Source: Narthecium ossifragum (lineage: Eukaryota > Streptophyta > Magnoliopsida > Dioscoreales > Nartheciaceae). From it: DNA of 64,000 bases. The notes below the pieces were generated by a model, which was not told the DNA's origin, ran no database searches, and saw only the letters and a list, made by a program, of their open reading frames with translations. Position 1 is the first letter of the stretch, and each line of letters starts with the position of its first letter. This document shows positions 42,431 to 53,745 of the stretch, in pieces. Location of the stretch: positions 25,550,129-25,614,128 of the forward strand of contig OY986968.1 in NCBI GenBank assembly GCA_963920575.1, read 5' to 3'. Position numbers and translations under genes: made by a program.

Positions 42431-42808
42431 GTAAAATCTTTTGGCCTGGTTTTCAGTTTTTCACCGCTAGAATTTTGATTAAAGTATGGACTACGGCACT
42501 TGTTTACATAGGATAGTAATTGAATCAAATAAATGGACGTTTTCATTGTCCTTGCCGATTATTCGCCTTTCTCGACTGACTTTGCCATAAAAGATCAAAA
42601 TATTTCATATATTTCACTACATTCTAATTTTTATTGTAAATTATGCTTCCTTGACTCAATCTCATCATCTCAACATATACTAAATATTAGTTTATGATTT
42701 TAAAAATAATATAATTAATTATAAATATAAACTATAATGGACATACACTTAGCATACATGGACATTACTCACTACCCTTATCTAGTCTATCAGCTCTTAT
42801 AAAATTAT

Positions 42809-42950
42809 TCCGTTTGGATTGAGAATAGAATAAGTCTGCATAGTGGATAAAGTAAAAGTTATATAAACATTAAATATAATTATATAAGATCGTGAATAAA
42901 ATATTTAAATACATAAATATGATTTATGCATATTTATCCTCGATGCCAAT
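42809..42950. mobile_element. Fragment of GTCCGTTTGGATTGA MITE
   Basis: It begins tccgtttggattgagaata and continues like the 46.14-kb element (ataaaatatttaaatacataaat) but lacks a clear right end. It is a truncated member of that Tourist-like family. Confidence 0.5.
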
Positions 42951-43429
42951 GAGCTCTAAAAAACAGTCTACTTTAGGAGCCGTAAGACTAGGATTATAAC
43001 AATCTTAATAATTGACAAAACTTAAAAGTGATCTTTAAACTGTAATCCACTGCAAAGTTCTTTTGCGGATCTCCCATCCGAGCTCACCAAGATGAGTTCA
43101 TTAAGCTTGTGTCATAAATAATAAGAATTAACAAACAACCATAATAATAAAAAAAAAAAAGAGGCACAACTTTATCCCACACAAACTAGCTTTTCCATGC
43201 GTGCATGATGTGACATGGCAAACCTAGTCTTTCATCAAACTCCTTTTATAAAAAAAATTTCCTTATATTAATTTTCTTGTTTAGAGTTGTAAAGTTACAA
43301 TCTTTAGTAGGTAAATGTCTGTATCAATGTCAACAAACTCTAATCCCTATTGGATCTATAATTTTTTTAATTTGCCTTAATTGGCCGAGTTTTTTTAATC
43401 ATACTTTAAAGTTCGTGATACGTGTTTCG

Positions 43430-43790
43430 CTAGCAAGGACTGACGTGTCACTCTTAGCGCGACCCATGTTGAACGGTCTCTTGTCGGCAAGCGAAGGAGG
43501 CGGGCCGCTCGAGGTGGGTGTCCCCTACCGGACTCCGCCACGTCAGTGCGGCGTGGATCCTCGTCCCCCGGCGGGCCCCACCTGACCGTTGGTCGTTGGG
43601 ATCGTTCCTTCGCGCAATCCACGCCGGCCGCACGGGCCGCCGACAGCGCACGTGAGTAGGTCTGGGACGAAGCGCGTCGCGTGGTGGCGACTGTCGACCA
43701 ATCCCGCGTTGATACGATTCCATTCCCCCAGATCGGAGAAATCTCCGACGTAGATCCGGTGGACCCTCCTGATCATCAAAAGATTAACAA
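43430..43790. other. GC-rich island, origin unknown
   Basis: About 360 bp of high GC with many CpG steps (for example ggcgggccgctcgagg, ccacgccggccgcacgg) in very AT-rich surroundings. Open frames exist on both strands because of the composition, but none is recognisable. It may be a captured exon, promoter or transposon core. No inverted ends were found. Confidence 0.4.
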
Positions 43791-44790
43791 ACTATAACAT
43801 GAAACCTATGTACTCTTCAGTTAATTAACTAGAGTTTATGTTCGTGATTACCAATGCTGGAAATTAAATTCACGACAGTCCGCCACGTCATATCTACGTG
43901 TCTGTGTCCAATATTCAGTGATCCAATGACTTCGTACGTAGGGTAACATGTACGTCAATAATATACATGTATGCATGTTACTTTGCTGGCTAACTTATTG
44001 GAAAACTCGTTATCCATAGAGCCACCCATTGCATGTCTGGTGGTTCAACACCACACGTAGATGAACAATATGTATTTGTGATTTGTGAGCATTGCTCATT
44101 GGATTAATGCACCGACAAATGTATGCAAATGATCGATACAATAAAATACAAGACTAAACTATCATGGATGAGTACAAATAGGTCACGCCAACAACATTGC
44201 TGTTGTTTTCTTAATCTATTTACGTATTCAAATTGCCAGCTTCAACGTAGAAATATATATATATATACTAGGGTTTGTTGATTTGTTGAAGTGGTGGAAA
44301 TCACGTACGGACATACTTGATTAAAATGGTAGAGATTAGAGTGATGAGTCGGCAATGTGTAGGCAATGGAGGATGATTACGTCTGGCTTGGTTTGGCTCA
44401 TGAAATTTTCTCCTCGTGCTCGGTTTTTACGAGTTTTTCTTAAGCATATTCTAGCATGACAAACACGAGGCGTCTAAAAAATAGGCCAACTTTGAAGAAA
44501 AGAATAACAAGAACATCATCTTTTCCTGCATGCGTGTTTATATATGCAAGTATACATAAATTTCTCTTAATCCTTTTCGTCAAACTTCATTAGGTAACGT
44601 TTAGCTATAGCCTCAAATTGTCAATTTCTCATCATAATTCAGGTAAACTAAGAGCTTATATTTATTTCTTTCTAAAAAGTGGTTATAAGTTTGAGTACGG
44701 CGATTATCTTGAGGATTCCAGAATCGTATGTATAGAAAAGGTCGTGTACCATGTATTGATGCCATGTAACAACGTTAACATTATTAAAAC

Positions 44791-45195
44791 TAGGGTGATA
44801 ATTCGGATTCACGGGTCGAGTCGAGCACCGATATCTCGACTCAAATGCTAAATCAAACTCGACCCGTTTAATAAACGGGTCAGGTATATCAACTCGAACC
44901 CAACCCATTTATAAACGGATCAACCCGACCCGTTTAATAAACATGTTAAGCAGGTCGGGTCTGATTGACCCGTTTATTAAACGACGGATCTTGGGCGGCG
45001 GCAACAACAAGTCTTGAAGGAAGGAAGAGGAGCCGCGAGTTAGGGAGAGACCGATGACGCCGGTTCTTCGTCGGAAACAATGGAGGAGGGGTTGTAAGGC
45101 GACGGGGGGGGGGCCGGATCTGGGGAGTGTGGATGTCAAAGTAAGCGGAGACGGTGGGTTGAGAATGGAGGTCATGACTCAGACTGTCACCCCTA
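44791..45195. mobile_element. Non-autonomous hAT element (405 bp) with perfect 8-bp target duplication
   Basis: The ends tagggtgataatt and (reversed) taggggtgacagt form short inverted repeats, flanked by attaaaac at 44783-44790 and 45196-45203. Inside are many acccgttta / taaacgggt words in both orientations and a GC-rich core. No transposase is encoded. Confidence 0.85.
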
Positions 45196-45203
45196 ATTAA
45201 AAC

Positions 45204-46137
45204 CAATTCCCTATGTTTGTTAAAAGGAAAGGAACAAAATTTAGACACACGAGGTTCACAAGATTATGCAGGCACGTACCATAAAGAGAACAAATAATGG
45301 CCAGCTAGCTTGTTATATGCACGAGGTCACAATTATGTTTAATTATGCAGGAATCCTAAGAGAAGAAATAATGGGCAGCGTGTTTATATGCACGATCGTC
45401 GTAAATCTAGTTTAATTAACTTAATATTATACATATGTTCATTTGTCAATCATCTTCTTCTACACATGATTACTATGCGCAAAAAGCTTAACATACGTAA
45501 ACGAGCTGAACAACATATATTCATCATATTTGTTGCTTAATTATCGAAGTAATAATGAATGAGTGCAAGGGAAGTTCCCAACCATAACGTTGAAAATTAT
45601 ATATAGCTTGCTTAAGTATCAAACTTTTCAAGAATGAACTAGAAATTTGGTGAAATATATGCATGTATATATGTTTATAAATGCATGCATCTATTCGTGA
45701 CATTGTTCTTATAGTGGAATTGTGGGATAATCTCATCCTACCATCCATGAAGTGGCTCTTGTAACTGCCCATACCTACCTATCGATCCGGCCCGACAAAT
45801 AAATGATTCTTGTATGCTTTCCTGAGGCAAGACACGTTGTTGCTTCACTCTTCAGCTTTATCCAAACTGTCCTATTTTTCAGAATGGCATTATGATGCTC
45901 CTGCATATATATCACATCATTCATTTATCTTTTCCTATCTTAGCATCAACAAATATATATATCTTCATCCAGTAGCTTGTAAGCTAGAAATTAGGTGATG
46001 AATGCCGAGTAATAGTTTCGAATATACACTTGCGGTTCTAATTAATAAGTCCTTGGCCGTAATGTATCTTTACTGATCACCTCTAGATTTTATATTGGGA
46101 CAAGAAGATGATCATTTTCCTATGAACAGTTGAACCT
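45204..46137. other. Intergenic, no gene recognised
   Basis: AT-rich sequence. Around 45270-45400 ccatagagagaacaaataatgg-like text is roughly duplicated (ttaattatgcagg, agaacaaataatgg / agaagaaataatgg). No transposon ends were seen. Confidence 0.35.
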
Positions 46138-46140
46138 TAA

Positions 46141-46292
46141 GGGTCCGTTTGGATTGAAAATAAATACGCATAAACTCCATTTATGTATCTAAATATTTTA
46201 TTTATAATCTTATATAATTAACTTTAATGCTTACATAACTTTTTACCTTATTCAACATACAAACTTATCATATTCTCAATCCAAACGGACCC
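46141..46292. mobile_element. Tourist-like MITE (152 bp) with TAA target duplication
   Basis: The perfect inverted repeat gggtccgtttggattga / tcaatccaaacggaccc is flanked by TAA on both sides (46138-46140 and 46293-46295), as in PIF/Harbinger-related MITEs. It is AT-rich inside, with copies near 42.81 and 47.75 kb. Confidence 0.85.
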
Positions 46293-46354
46293 TAAATTTG
46301 ATTATCCTAACTATGAAAACTAAACTACTTTCATACGCAATTTAAAAGATGGGG

Positions 46355-47505
46355 TTACCTTATTCCGGGTTAAGGGGGGTTAAGGAATTTTAAGGTTAGA
46401 AAAGTGGGGTTAAGAAGTGGGGATAAATTTATTCCCATTTTGGTGTTTGGGGATAAGTAGTAATGATTGCTTGGGATAAGGGTAGAATTTGTAGCTAATA
46501 CCAAAAATGCCCTTATATATAATGACACGCTGAGAAGTGGCAAATAATATTAATAATATCGTCCTGTAATAAAATATTAATATAAGTGGGTCCAATGTGC
46601 CACGTGTCACATCGTGATTGGTCCATGTCATCCAAAATAGTATTTTTTTTAATATTAATAATATCATAATGTAATAAAATATTAATATAAGTGGGTCCCA
46701 CGTGTCACATGTCACGTCGTGACAGGTCCACGTTATACAAAATAACATTATTTTAATACTAATAATAATATCATAATGTAATAAAATATTAACATAAGTG
46801 GGTCCCACGTGCCACGTGTCACATCGTGATTGGTACATGTCATCCAAAATAGTATTATTTTAATATTAATAATATCATAATGTAATAAAAATATTAATAT
46901 AAGTGGGTTACATATGCCACGTGTCACATCGTGATTGGTCAATGTCATCCAAAATAGTATTATTTTAATATTAATAATATCATACTGTAATAAAATATTA
47001 ATATAAGTGGGTCACACATGCCACGTGCCACATCGTGATTGATCCACATCATCCAAAATAGTATTATTTTAATATTAATAATATCATACTGTAATAAAAT
47101 ATTAATATAAATGGGTCCCACATGCCACGTATCACCTCGTGATTGGTCCACATTAATTTAATAATTTAACCATATCTCCACTTCAAGCACCAACCAAACA
47201 CAAGAACTTAGAAAATCCCAGAAAGTCACTCCCCAGAAAATCACTCCAGTGAAGTCACTCCCCAAAAAGTCACTCCACTTCAGCTCACTTCTCAGCAACC
47301 AAACATGCCCATATTAGAACAACATCATTTGAGAGTAGTATAGTAATTTAGGTCATGGTGTAGGCTTTGAAAACTGGAATTTCTTCGAATCCATCTAAAT
47401 TTATCCCCGCCTAACCCCATTAGCTAACTCCAATCTTGTTTGGGGATAAATGGGGGGGTTAAGGGGGGATAACCCCCTTAACCCCACACCAAACAGAGTA
47501 GATTC
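46355..47505. mobile_element. MITE of the GTTTGGTATGGGGTTAA family enlarged by a minisatellite
   Basis: The right end ccttaaccccacaccaaac and the left gggttaagggggg tract match the family at 41.3 kb. The interior holds the tandem array at 46548-47155 and four short tccccagaaagtcac-like repeats near 47216-47285. The exact left end is uncertain. Confidence 0.5.
46548..47155. repeat. Minisatellite: six ~105-bp units with G-box motifs
   Basis: Each unit has taataatatca..tgtaataaaatatt, aatataagtggg, then ccacgtgtcacatcgtgatt and tccaaaatagta. Six CACGTG hexamers are present: 46601, 46699, 46806, 46813, 46918 and 47022. The last unit has cacgta. Repeated reading frames here (MDQSRCDTWH-type) are products of the array, not genes. 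Confidence 0.85.
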
Positions 47506-47745
47506 CAAAAAACACGTTTAACACTTTTAGTTTTGTACAACCATGTTTCCAGAAATTAATCATCTAGAACCAGTACTAATGTTCCATAGCTAGCTTAAGT
47601 ACGAGGGGGTGAGCTCGTATGACTACAGAGCATTCTAGTCATGAGAAGATGTGATATTCATCATAAAAGTCAGAATAACTGCCACAATCAAAGATAAGCC
47701 CAGGACAAGGCCAGATCTTGGATAATTTTGCACGTGAGATTCATA

Positions 47746-47896
47746 GATCTGTTTGTATTGAAGATAAATATACATAAATCTCATTTATATATCTAAATAT
47801 TTTATTCACAATCTTACATAACTGCTCTTGATGCTTACATAATTTTTACTTTATCTATTATGCAAACTTATCCTATACTCAATCCAAACGGACCTT
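47746..47896. mobile_element. Diverged copy of the Tourist-like MITE
   Basis: gatctgtttgtattgaag...actcaatccaaacggacc parallels the 46141-46292 element over its length (catttatatatctaaatatt, gcttacataa). The left end has mutated more. Confidence 0.65.
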
Positions 47897-48787
47897 TACT
47901 GACACCTGTAGTTATTCTGATTGATGGAGATATCAGAACCGCTAATCAATATATGGGGACCTCATGACTCTTATACATACAGGACCATTTGCATAGGTGG
48001 AGTACTTAGTTAGGTTATCCACACTCAAGCTGCAACTTACAGTAACTCCGGTGAACAAACATGAGCTGCTGGATCGATTTCATACTGATACAGAATTAGC
48101 AAGACAACAACAACAGATAGATTTCATGATATCCATGACACATGCCGTAGCTATCAGTTCTTTGCCGACATCTCGTTATAAGTAGAGAGACCTCTATCTG
48201 CATTGGGCCACCAGCATTACCTTAAATGGCAACCTTTGCTTAAGGCCCCAGTCATGAATATTGAGTATGGGCTTCCAGTTTCTGCTGATAAATGTTGTTG
48301 TCACGGCGTAGGGATCGAGGAATTAAAGGAGCTGCATCTATGAACCCATTCCTTTAAATATTGCCCATCTGTAGGTTCTGTAGCTCACGCCACACTCATT
48401 ATCCAGTACGGGTGGCAAGTTGAGTATTGTTTGGTGATGCAAAGAAGAATTAGCTAACTTGCTCTTTTAATCGGATAAGATTGATCTCCTAGTCCTGCTA
48501 TCGATCGCTTTCCTTCTTCTTTGCGGAAAGACCGGCTTATCCGAAGTCCCTCTCAACTCTAAGGAGCAAAAGTGGAAGAAGAAAACTGTGTTAAGAAATT
48601 AAGACAATTAAGATACAAACTGGGATGTGGTTGATGACAATGAAATGAATTATACATAAATATGTTATCCTAGCTATAACCATCATACTTATATACATTA
48701 TCTCATTTGATCTTTGATGCTGCACATCTAGGTTTTCTTAATTAGCTGATGTGGTAGAACAGTTGATCAGTTTGTGGCTCTCTAACA
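47897..48787. other. Intergenic, no gene recognised
   Basis: Short open frames only. No domains or transposon ends were seen. Confidence 0.35.
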
Positions 48788-49002
48788 TAAGGCTCTGTTT
48801 ACTATTAACCCTTCTTTACCTTCACATTTATCTCCAAACACAAAATATAATTATTATTATTTTATTTCTATTTCATCTATCACTATCATTTTATTTTTTC
48901 CTATCTTCGTTCCTTAACCTTCTAATTCAGAATAAACTAATTCTAAAATCTCTTAACCCCTATTAACTTGAAATAAGTTAACCCCAAACCAAACTCCCCA
49001 CG
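48788..49002. mobile_element. Diverged MITE of the GTTTGGTATGGGGTTAA family
   Basis: ctgtttactattaaccc...gaaataagttaaccccaaac resembles the 41.3-kb copy throughout (ccttcacatttatctccaaaca, attattattttat, cttaacccctattaact). Confidence 0.55.
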
Positions 49003-49053
49003 AAGAAGACACAAACAGTATTTCAAGTTAGACGAAAGATTGACAGAATCAAG

Positions 49054-50993
49054 TGTCGTCCTTTCCAACTGCTGTACCTAACTTTCATAAGGATAGACCT
49101 CTGGGGCCTGTATGTAGATGTAAGGGTATTTTTGGTAATTTCCGCGTTTTCTTTTGTAAATTTTCTGGGGTTTTTAATGTAATGTTGGGTTTTTTTGGGG
49201 GGTTTTCTGCAAGTTTGGAGGTGTTTTGTGCAAAAACACATTCTCCCCCCACAACTGGCAAGCCATGGCCGCTCGAGGCTCACCAGGCTGCCAGGTGGCC
49301 GGCCGACCTCGCTTATATCTTTCCCCACCGACCAAGAAGCCTCCCATGTTGCCGGTTGAGAGAGAGAAAGAGAGGAAGATCGCCGGAAAAGTTGGCGTTT
49401 TGGGGTGTTTGCCGGCCTTTTGCAAGCCATGGTCCACCATATCCGCCTTTTTTTAAGTTGGCGTTTCTCCACCATATCCGCCTTTTTGTAAGTTGGGTTG
49501 TTAGGTAGGAGAGGTTTCTGGCGCTTCTTCCCGCACCTTTTCATGGCCTTTTCGTCGCCTTTTGACGACGTCCGGTTGACCTCCGGGAACTCCGGCAAGG
49601 GATGGAGGAGGAAGACGACCCTGTAGGCGGCGCACGTTAGCGCGCGTGCACAGTGTATGCTAACGTGCACTGGGACCTATTAATGGCCATATCTTGAGCT
49701 CCCGACGTCAGTTTTTGATGATTATTGCCTCGATGTGTCCGTCTCTTCGAGCTCTATTTATTTTAGTAGCTTCATTTTCGTTTGGAGCTCTACCTGACAT
49801 GATCGCTTTCTTTGTTCTTGTGCTTTAGACGGTGGGGTGAGCGGCTGTCAGAGTTCAGAGCGTGACGTGAACCCCGACACTAGGGACTTCACTTCAGTTG
49901 CCTTTTGAGGTAGGAGTTACCTTCTACTAGGGATGTATGAATGTTATGCTATGTCTACTATATGTTTGTGATATATAGCATGTATGCGATTCTTTTGTGA
50001 ATTGCCCATGTATGTTATGACATGATGGGTAAGTGGAGCATGTTATGTATTATTTGCCATGTTATGTTATAAGATGTTGCCATTGCATTGTATGTGATAT
50101 TTTAAGAATATTTGTTTAATTGTATAATTATATTATAATATTGTGTGGCTTGTGCATACATGCTGGGAATGTCATGTTTATTTTAGGATAGAGATTGTGG
50201 TTGGGTCTAGTCAAGTCCTGTAGCTAAACTAATCAGAGTCTAAGAGTTGTGTCGATAACTTAACGGATGGATTTTTTATCTCCGTGTATCGATCGAGAAC
50301 TTTGACATGACTTAGGGATTTATTATTGAGGATGATGTACCTATACTAATATACTGAGACAAGTATAGAGTCTAGAGGGGTCTGGGCGAGCGTTGATGGT
50401 CGGACGCGCGTATGTTCATGTAAGACTTACCCAGACTAGTCAGACCATACTAGGGTCAGTATATTACAATAGGTTTGGTGTACACTAGTGCCATAGATTG
50501 TTGGCTTTCGAGCTCATTTCCTTGGGTTTTTGTGTGTAGAGGTAGGCTCGAGGCCAGTACACTCTAGGGAGGTGGTCAACATTGATGGGCGTCTTTTAAT
50601 GATTATTGATTGAGAGTTAGTTCTGTAGTAGGTGGAGAGATGATGATTGTATTCCCTAGTTTTGTTGTATTACATGAACTTTCAATTAATGTATAATGAC
50701 GCTCTATTTTTACTGGAATTCATAGAAATTGTATTTTTCAGATTTGAGTTTGGAATATTGTAAATTTAGGACTACACTTATGTAGATGGAAATTATGATG
50801 CATGTATGGGCGAAAGCGTCCATGGGATTTCAATTATTGAAAAATTATTGATGTATGTCAAATTATGTAATATTACTGATTGACTGGTTGTAAATTATAA
50901 TTTCACGTGCTCGTGGCCAAAGGCAATGCCAAAATTTTCAAAATTTTTAAGATGATTTAGATTTAATTAAGGTGGGACATGACACTAGCTATG
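49054..50993 (+). repeat. Possible solo LTR of a long-LTR gypsy-type element
   Basis: About 1.9 kb begins tgtcgtcc and ends gggacatgaca. It has a GC-rich first third (49230-49640) and AT-rich remainder, a pattern common in long chromovirus LTRs. There is no internal coding region or second LTR. I could not find a matching 5-bp duplication, so the boundaries are a guess. A 215-codon minus-strand open frame at 49023-49670 is basic and unrecognised; I consider it chance. Confidence 0.35.
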
Positions 50994-51687
50994 GGCACAA
51001 CCATAAGCATTAGCCCTCACCTAACTCTGTGGAGCCATGGATCGCTCACTTGTTGAAACAGGGTACCTTTCTATCTTATCCAAAGTACATGCATCGATCC
51101 CATATATATGCGGAAATAAAGTCTACCTACACTCATATATGGTATCTATATCCACCATTTTTGGAGATCCTTCGATATATTGGGAGCTCCAATTAATTTG
51201 GTTGGATCAGTTGGCCGGAATGATCTGTGTATATACTTTGTTAGCGCGGCAGCACCTGGCAGCATAGCAGTGAACAAGCAATCTTGCAAGACACAATTTA
51301 CGTCATTTAACAAATTGCCTATGTCCACGTGAAAGAGGGGTTCATTATTAGGGCAAAAGCTGTACATTAGGGTTATAAGATGTATTTTATATACCAACAC
51401 TAGTACTGTAAGGTACAAATTTATTTAGAGTTGTAATTTATTTACATGAGTGAGAGCATGTACATTGCACATGCCCTCAAATAGATAATGACATGCTGAT
51501 AAATTGATCTAGTTTATCGGTATTATTCTACCAATGAATTAGATCAACCAATTGGTATCTCACTATCGATTCGAGAACATGTATAATTTATATCCCATGT
51601 AACCATGTCTTTACTCATTTATTTATTACTCACCTACCGTACCATGGTTGGAGTGGCTTATATTCTACGCGGTGTGAAAGTTATAGC

Positions 51688-51830
51688 CGGAGTACCAAAC
51701 ATAAGCCAGTGCACAGAGCGGTGCGGGATCCGGAGTACTAGAGCGGTGCGGCCAGTGCACAGAGCGGTGTGGGATCCGGAGTACCAGACATAGGCCAGTG
51801 CACAGAGCGGTGCGGGATCCGCGTAGCAAT
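51688..51830. repeat. Tandem repeat with gtgcacagagcggtg units
   Basis: Three units contain gccagtgcacagagcggtg, gggatccggagtac and variants, spaced about 45-60 bp. The region just left of it (51520-51620) carries another copy of the tatctcactatcgat repeat known from 6.5 kb. Confidence 0.75.
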
Positions 51831-52429
51831 CCATCGCTCCGCCCACACCAGTCTCCCACCATCTGTTGTGCTGCTTTTACGTGTTTATGTGTCGGTATTA
51901 CCATGCTCATGAAGTCATGATTTTTTGTGGGTGCTTTCAGCTGATATTATTGTGATAGAAACCATTTTACGGAAAAGGAATATATTCTCAAACTGCTGAA
52001 GATAAACTTAATTATGGTGGTGGGGGGCTATCTGATCAAAGGATGACTACCAAATTGGTACTCGAAGTGGCCCCTTCAACACTGTTATACCTAGTACTCT
52101 CAACTGCAGAGCAGGTGGGCTGATTCACCTTTTTCTCCTTATCCAAACAATGTTTGATTCCGTCAGGATTCAGGATTTGCTATACTTATATGGAGAGAGA
52201 GGAAGAGACGGGAGTGGGGGCTATGGACCTATCTTGTAGGGTTGGCCTTGTGAGGATGGTCGGTGCATGTGAGTGAGGTTCATGAGGGAGGAGTGTCTTC
52301 AGACACAGCACATGCATGGTAAGTACGTTTGCCGTCAAATGTGGCTGAAGAATGCATGTGGAGGTTTTCTGCGCCAAAAATGTAAGAAATGGACATCATC
52401 CATGTGAGAGAGAGTGACTGACCACTGAA

Positions 52430-52543
52430 ACTTTGCCTGCAAACAAGCATCCACTAGAGAGAGAGGGAGAGGGAGAAACTTTGCCTGCAAACAAACATCC
52501 ACGAGAGAGAGAGGGGGAGGGGGAGGGGGAGGGGGAGGGGGGG

Positions 52544-52576
<33 letters not shown>
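52430..52576. repeat. Short tandem duplication followed by (GGGGGA)n and (GA)n
   Basis: gaaactttgcctgcaaacaa...gagagagaggg occurs twice (about 52428 and 52475). A run of ggggga units and then (GA)n follow, to about 52575. This is low-complexity sequence. Confidence 0.8.
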
Positions 52577-52577
<1 letters not shown>

Positions 52578-53319
52578 AGGGTTCAGGCGCATCACATGCA
52601 TGGAGGTAACTAACGAACATGGCCTCAATGAGACTCTGGAGGGGTTCCTTCCTTGGCTTGGCCCATATTAGATGGATTCGGGGGGTCTGCCATTGGGATA
52701 GCTATGGCAGGGCCTGCCATAGCTAATCTACACCGTGGATATGCATCCACTTAATAGCAACGGACAGGATCTAATGGGAAAACAGCCGGCCAGATTTTAA
52801 ACTTCGAATCACCCGATCAAATTTTGGGAATTTTGGATTCGCGCCGATGGAGAACGCTCGCGGGCCGCGTCCCTTTCTATCCTCCCCGGTTTTCAATCTA
52901 TCCCTCCCCCTTTCTCTTCTCACTGAACGATCCAATCCGGACCAAGCACTGCCGGTGTCGATCATCGCCGCGCCGCCCTTGCCGGGAGATCCATCGCCAG
53001 CTTGCCTCCCGCCGCGAATCCTCGTCGGAGATTCCAACGGATTTTATGCTGAGTATTGGGGTTTACCGTCTTTCTATATATTTTCAGGCTAGGATTTGAG
53101 AATGATTTCGATGTTCAAAAGGTTGGTTTTTTTCTTGAAACCATATGACTTGTTTGTTGTTATGCTTCTACCAAATAGAGCATGCCCACTCTCTGTTCTA
53201 CCTTTTAGATGTAGTAGTTTTCAAGCATTTGTATTGTGTTTTTGTTACTCCAAGATGGTGTTCCTGTATCAATATTGAACAGAGCTATAGCTTTTCTAAC
53301 TTTGTATAATAAATCCTTG

Positions 53320-53745
53320 GCAGCATTTTGCACACAGGAGCTATCCAGTATTAGGATATTGCTTTGCTGGACACGAAGCCCTTTGGCAAGATCAATAGAT
53401 TGATGCGAGGAAAAATATTGATCTTTGCAAGTATTCCTAAGCTTGGTTCTTAAACTGGGGTTCTTATCTCTATGTCTTCATGTTTGCAGGCCTTGGTTAT
53501 TGATGGAAAGATGCAGAGTGCTAAGCTTGATGAATTCATCTACCATGAATCTCTTGTCCATCCAGCACTTCTTCACCAACTTAAGTAGAGTTTTGTCTTT
53601 GATTTTCTCCTTGTTTTGGGCACATATTTCTGCTAGTGTTATGAATGAGTTGCACTATATTGCAATCTTAGGACCATATTTACCATGGGAGGGGGTGAGG
53701 GCTCCACAGCAAGGGAAGCTCTGAGGCACAGGAAGAGAGAGTGGT
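53320..53745 (+). pseudogene. Thermospermine/spermine synthase (ACL5-type) exon fragments captured in a transposon
   Basis: Three consecutive pieces match the aminopropyltransferase family. Piece 1 (53320-53392) reads SILHTGAIQY-stop-DIALLDTKPFGK. Piece 2 (about 53490-53579), after an intact acceptor tttgcag, reads [29 protein letters not shown]. Piece 3 (about 53672-53745), after ...atcttag, reads TIFTMGGGEGSTAREALRH, the decarboxylated-SAM binding loop, then shifts frame near VVMCDVDE. The Gln-to-stop codon, a lost donor (aagatcaat where gt is expected) and a deletion after LLH make it non-functional. ACL5 enzymes make thermospermine, which controls xylem development. The introns still sit in their gene positions, so capture was from DNA, not mRNA. 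Confidence 0.8.

Noticed and set aside
46410..47151. Repeated minus-strand frames such as MDQSRCDTWH
   Set aside because: They are periodic translations of the minisatellite.
49023..49670. 215-codon minus-strand frame
   Set aside because: It is basic with no domain, and lies in a GC-rich part of a probable LTR; likely chance.
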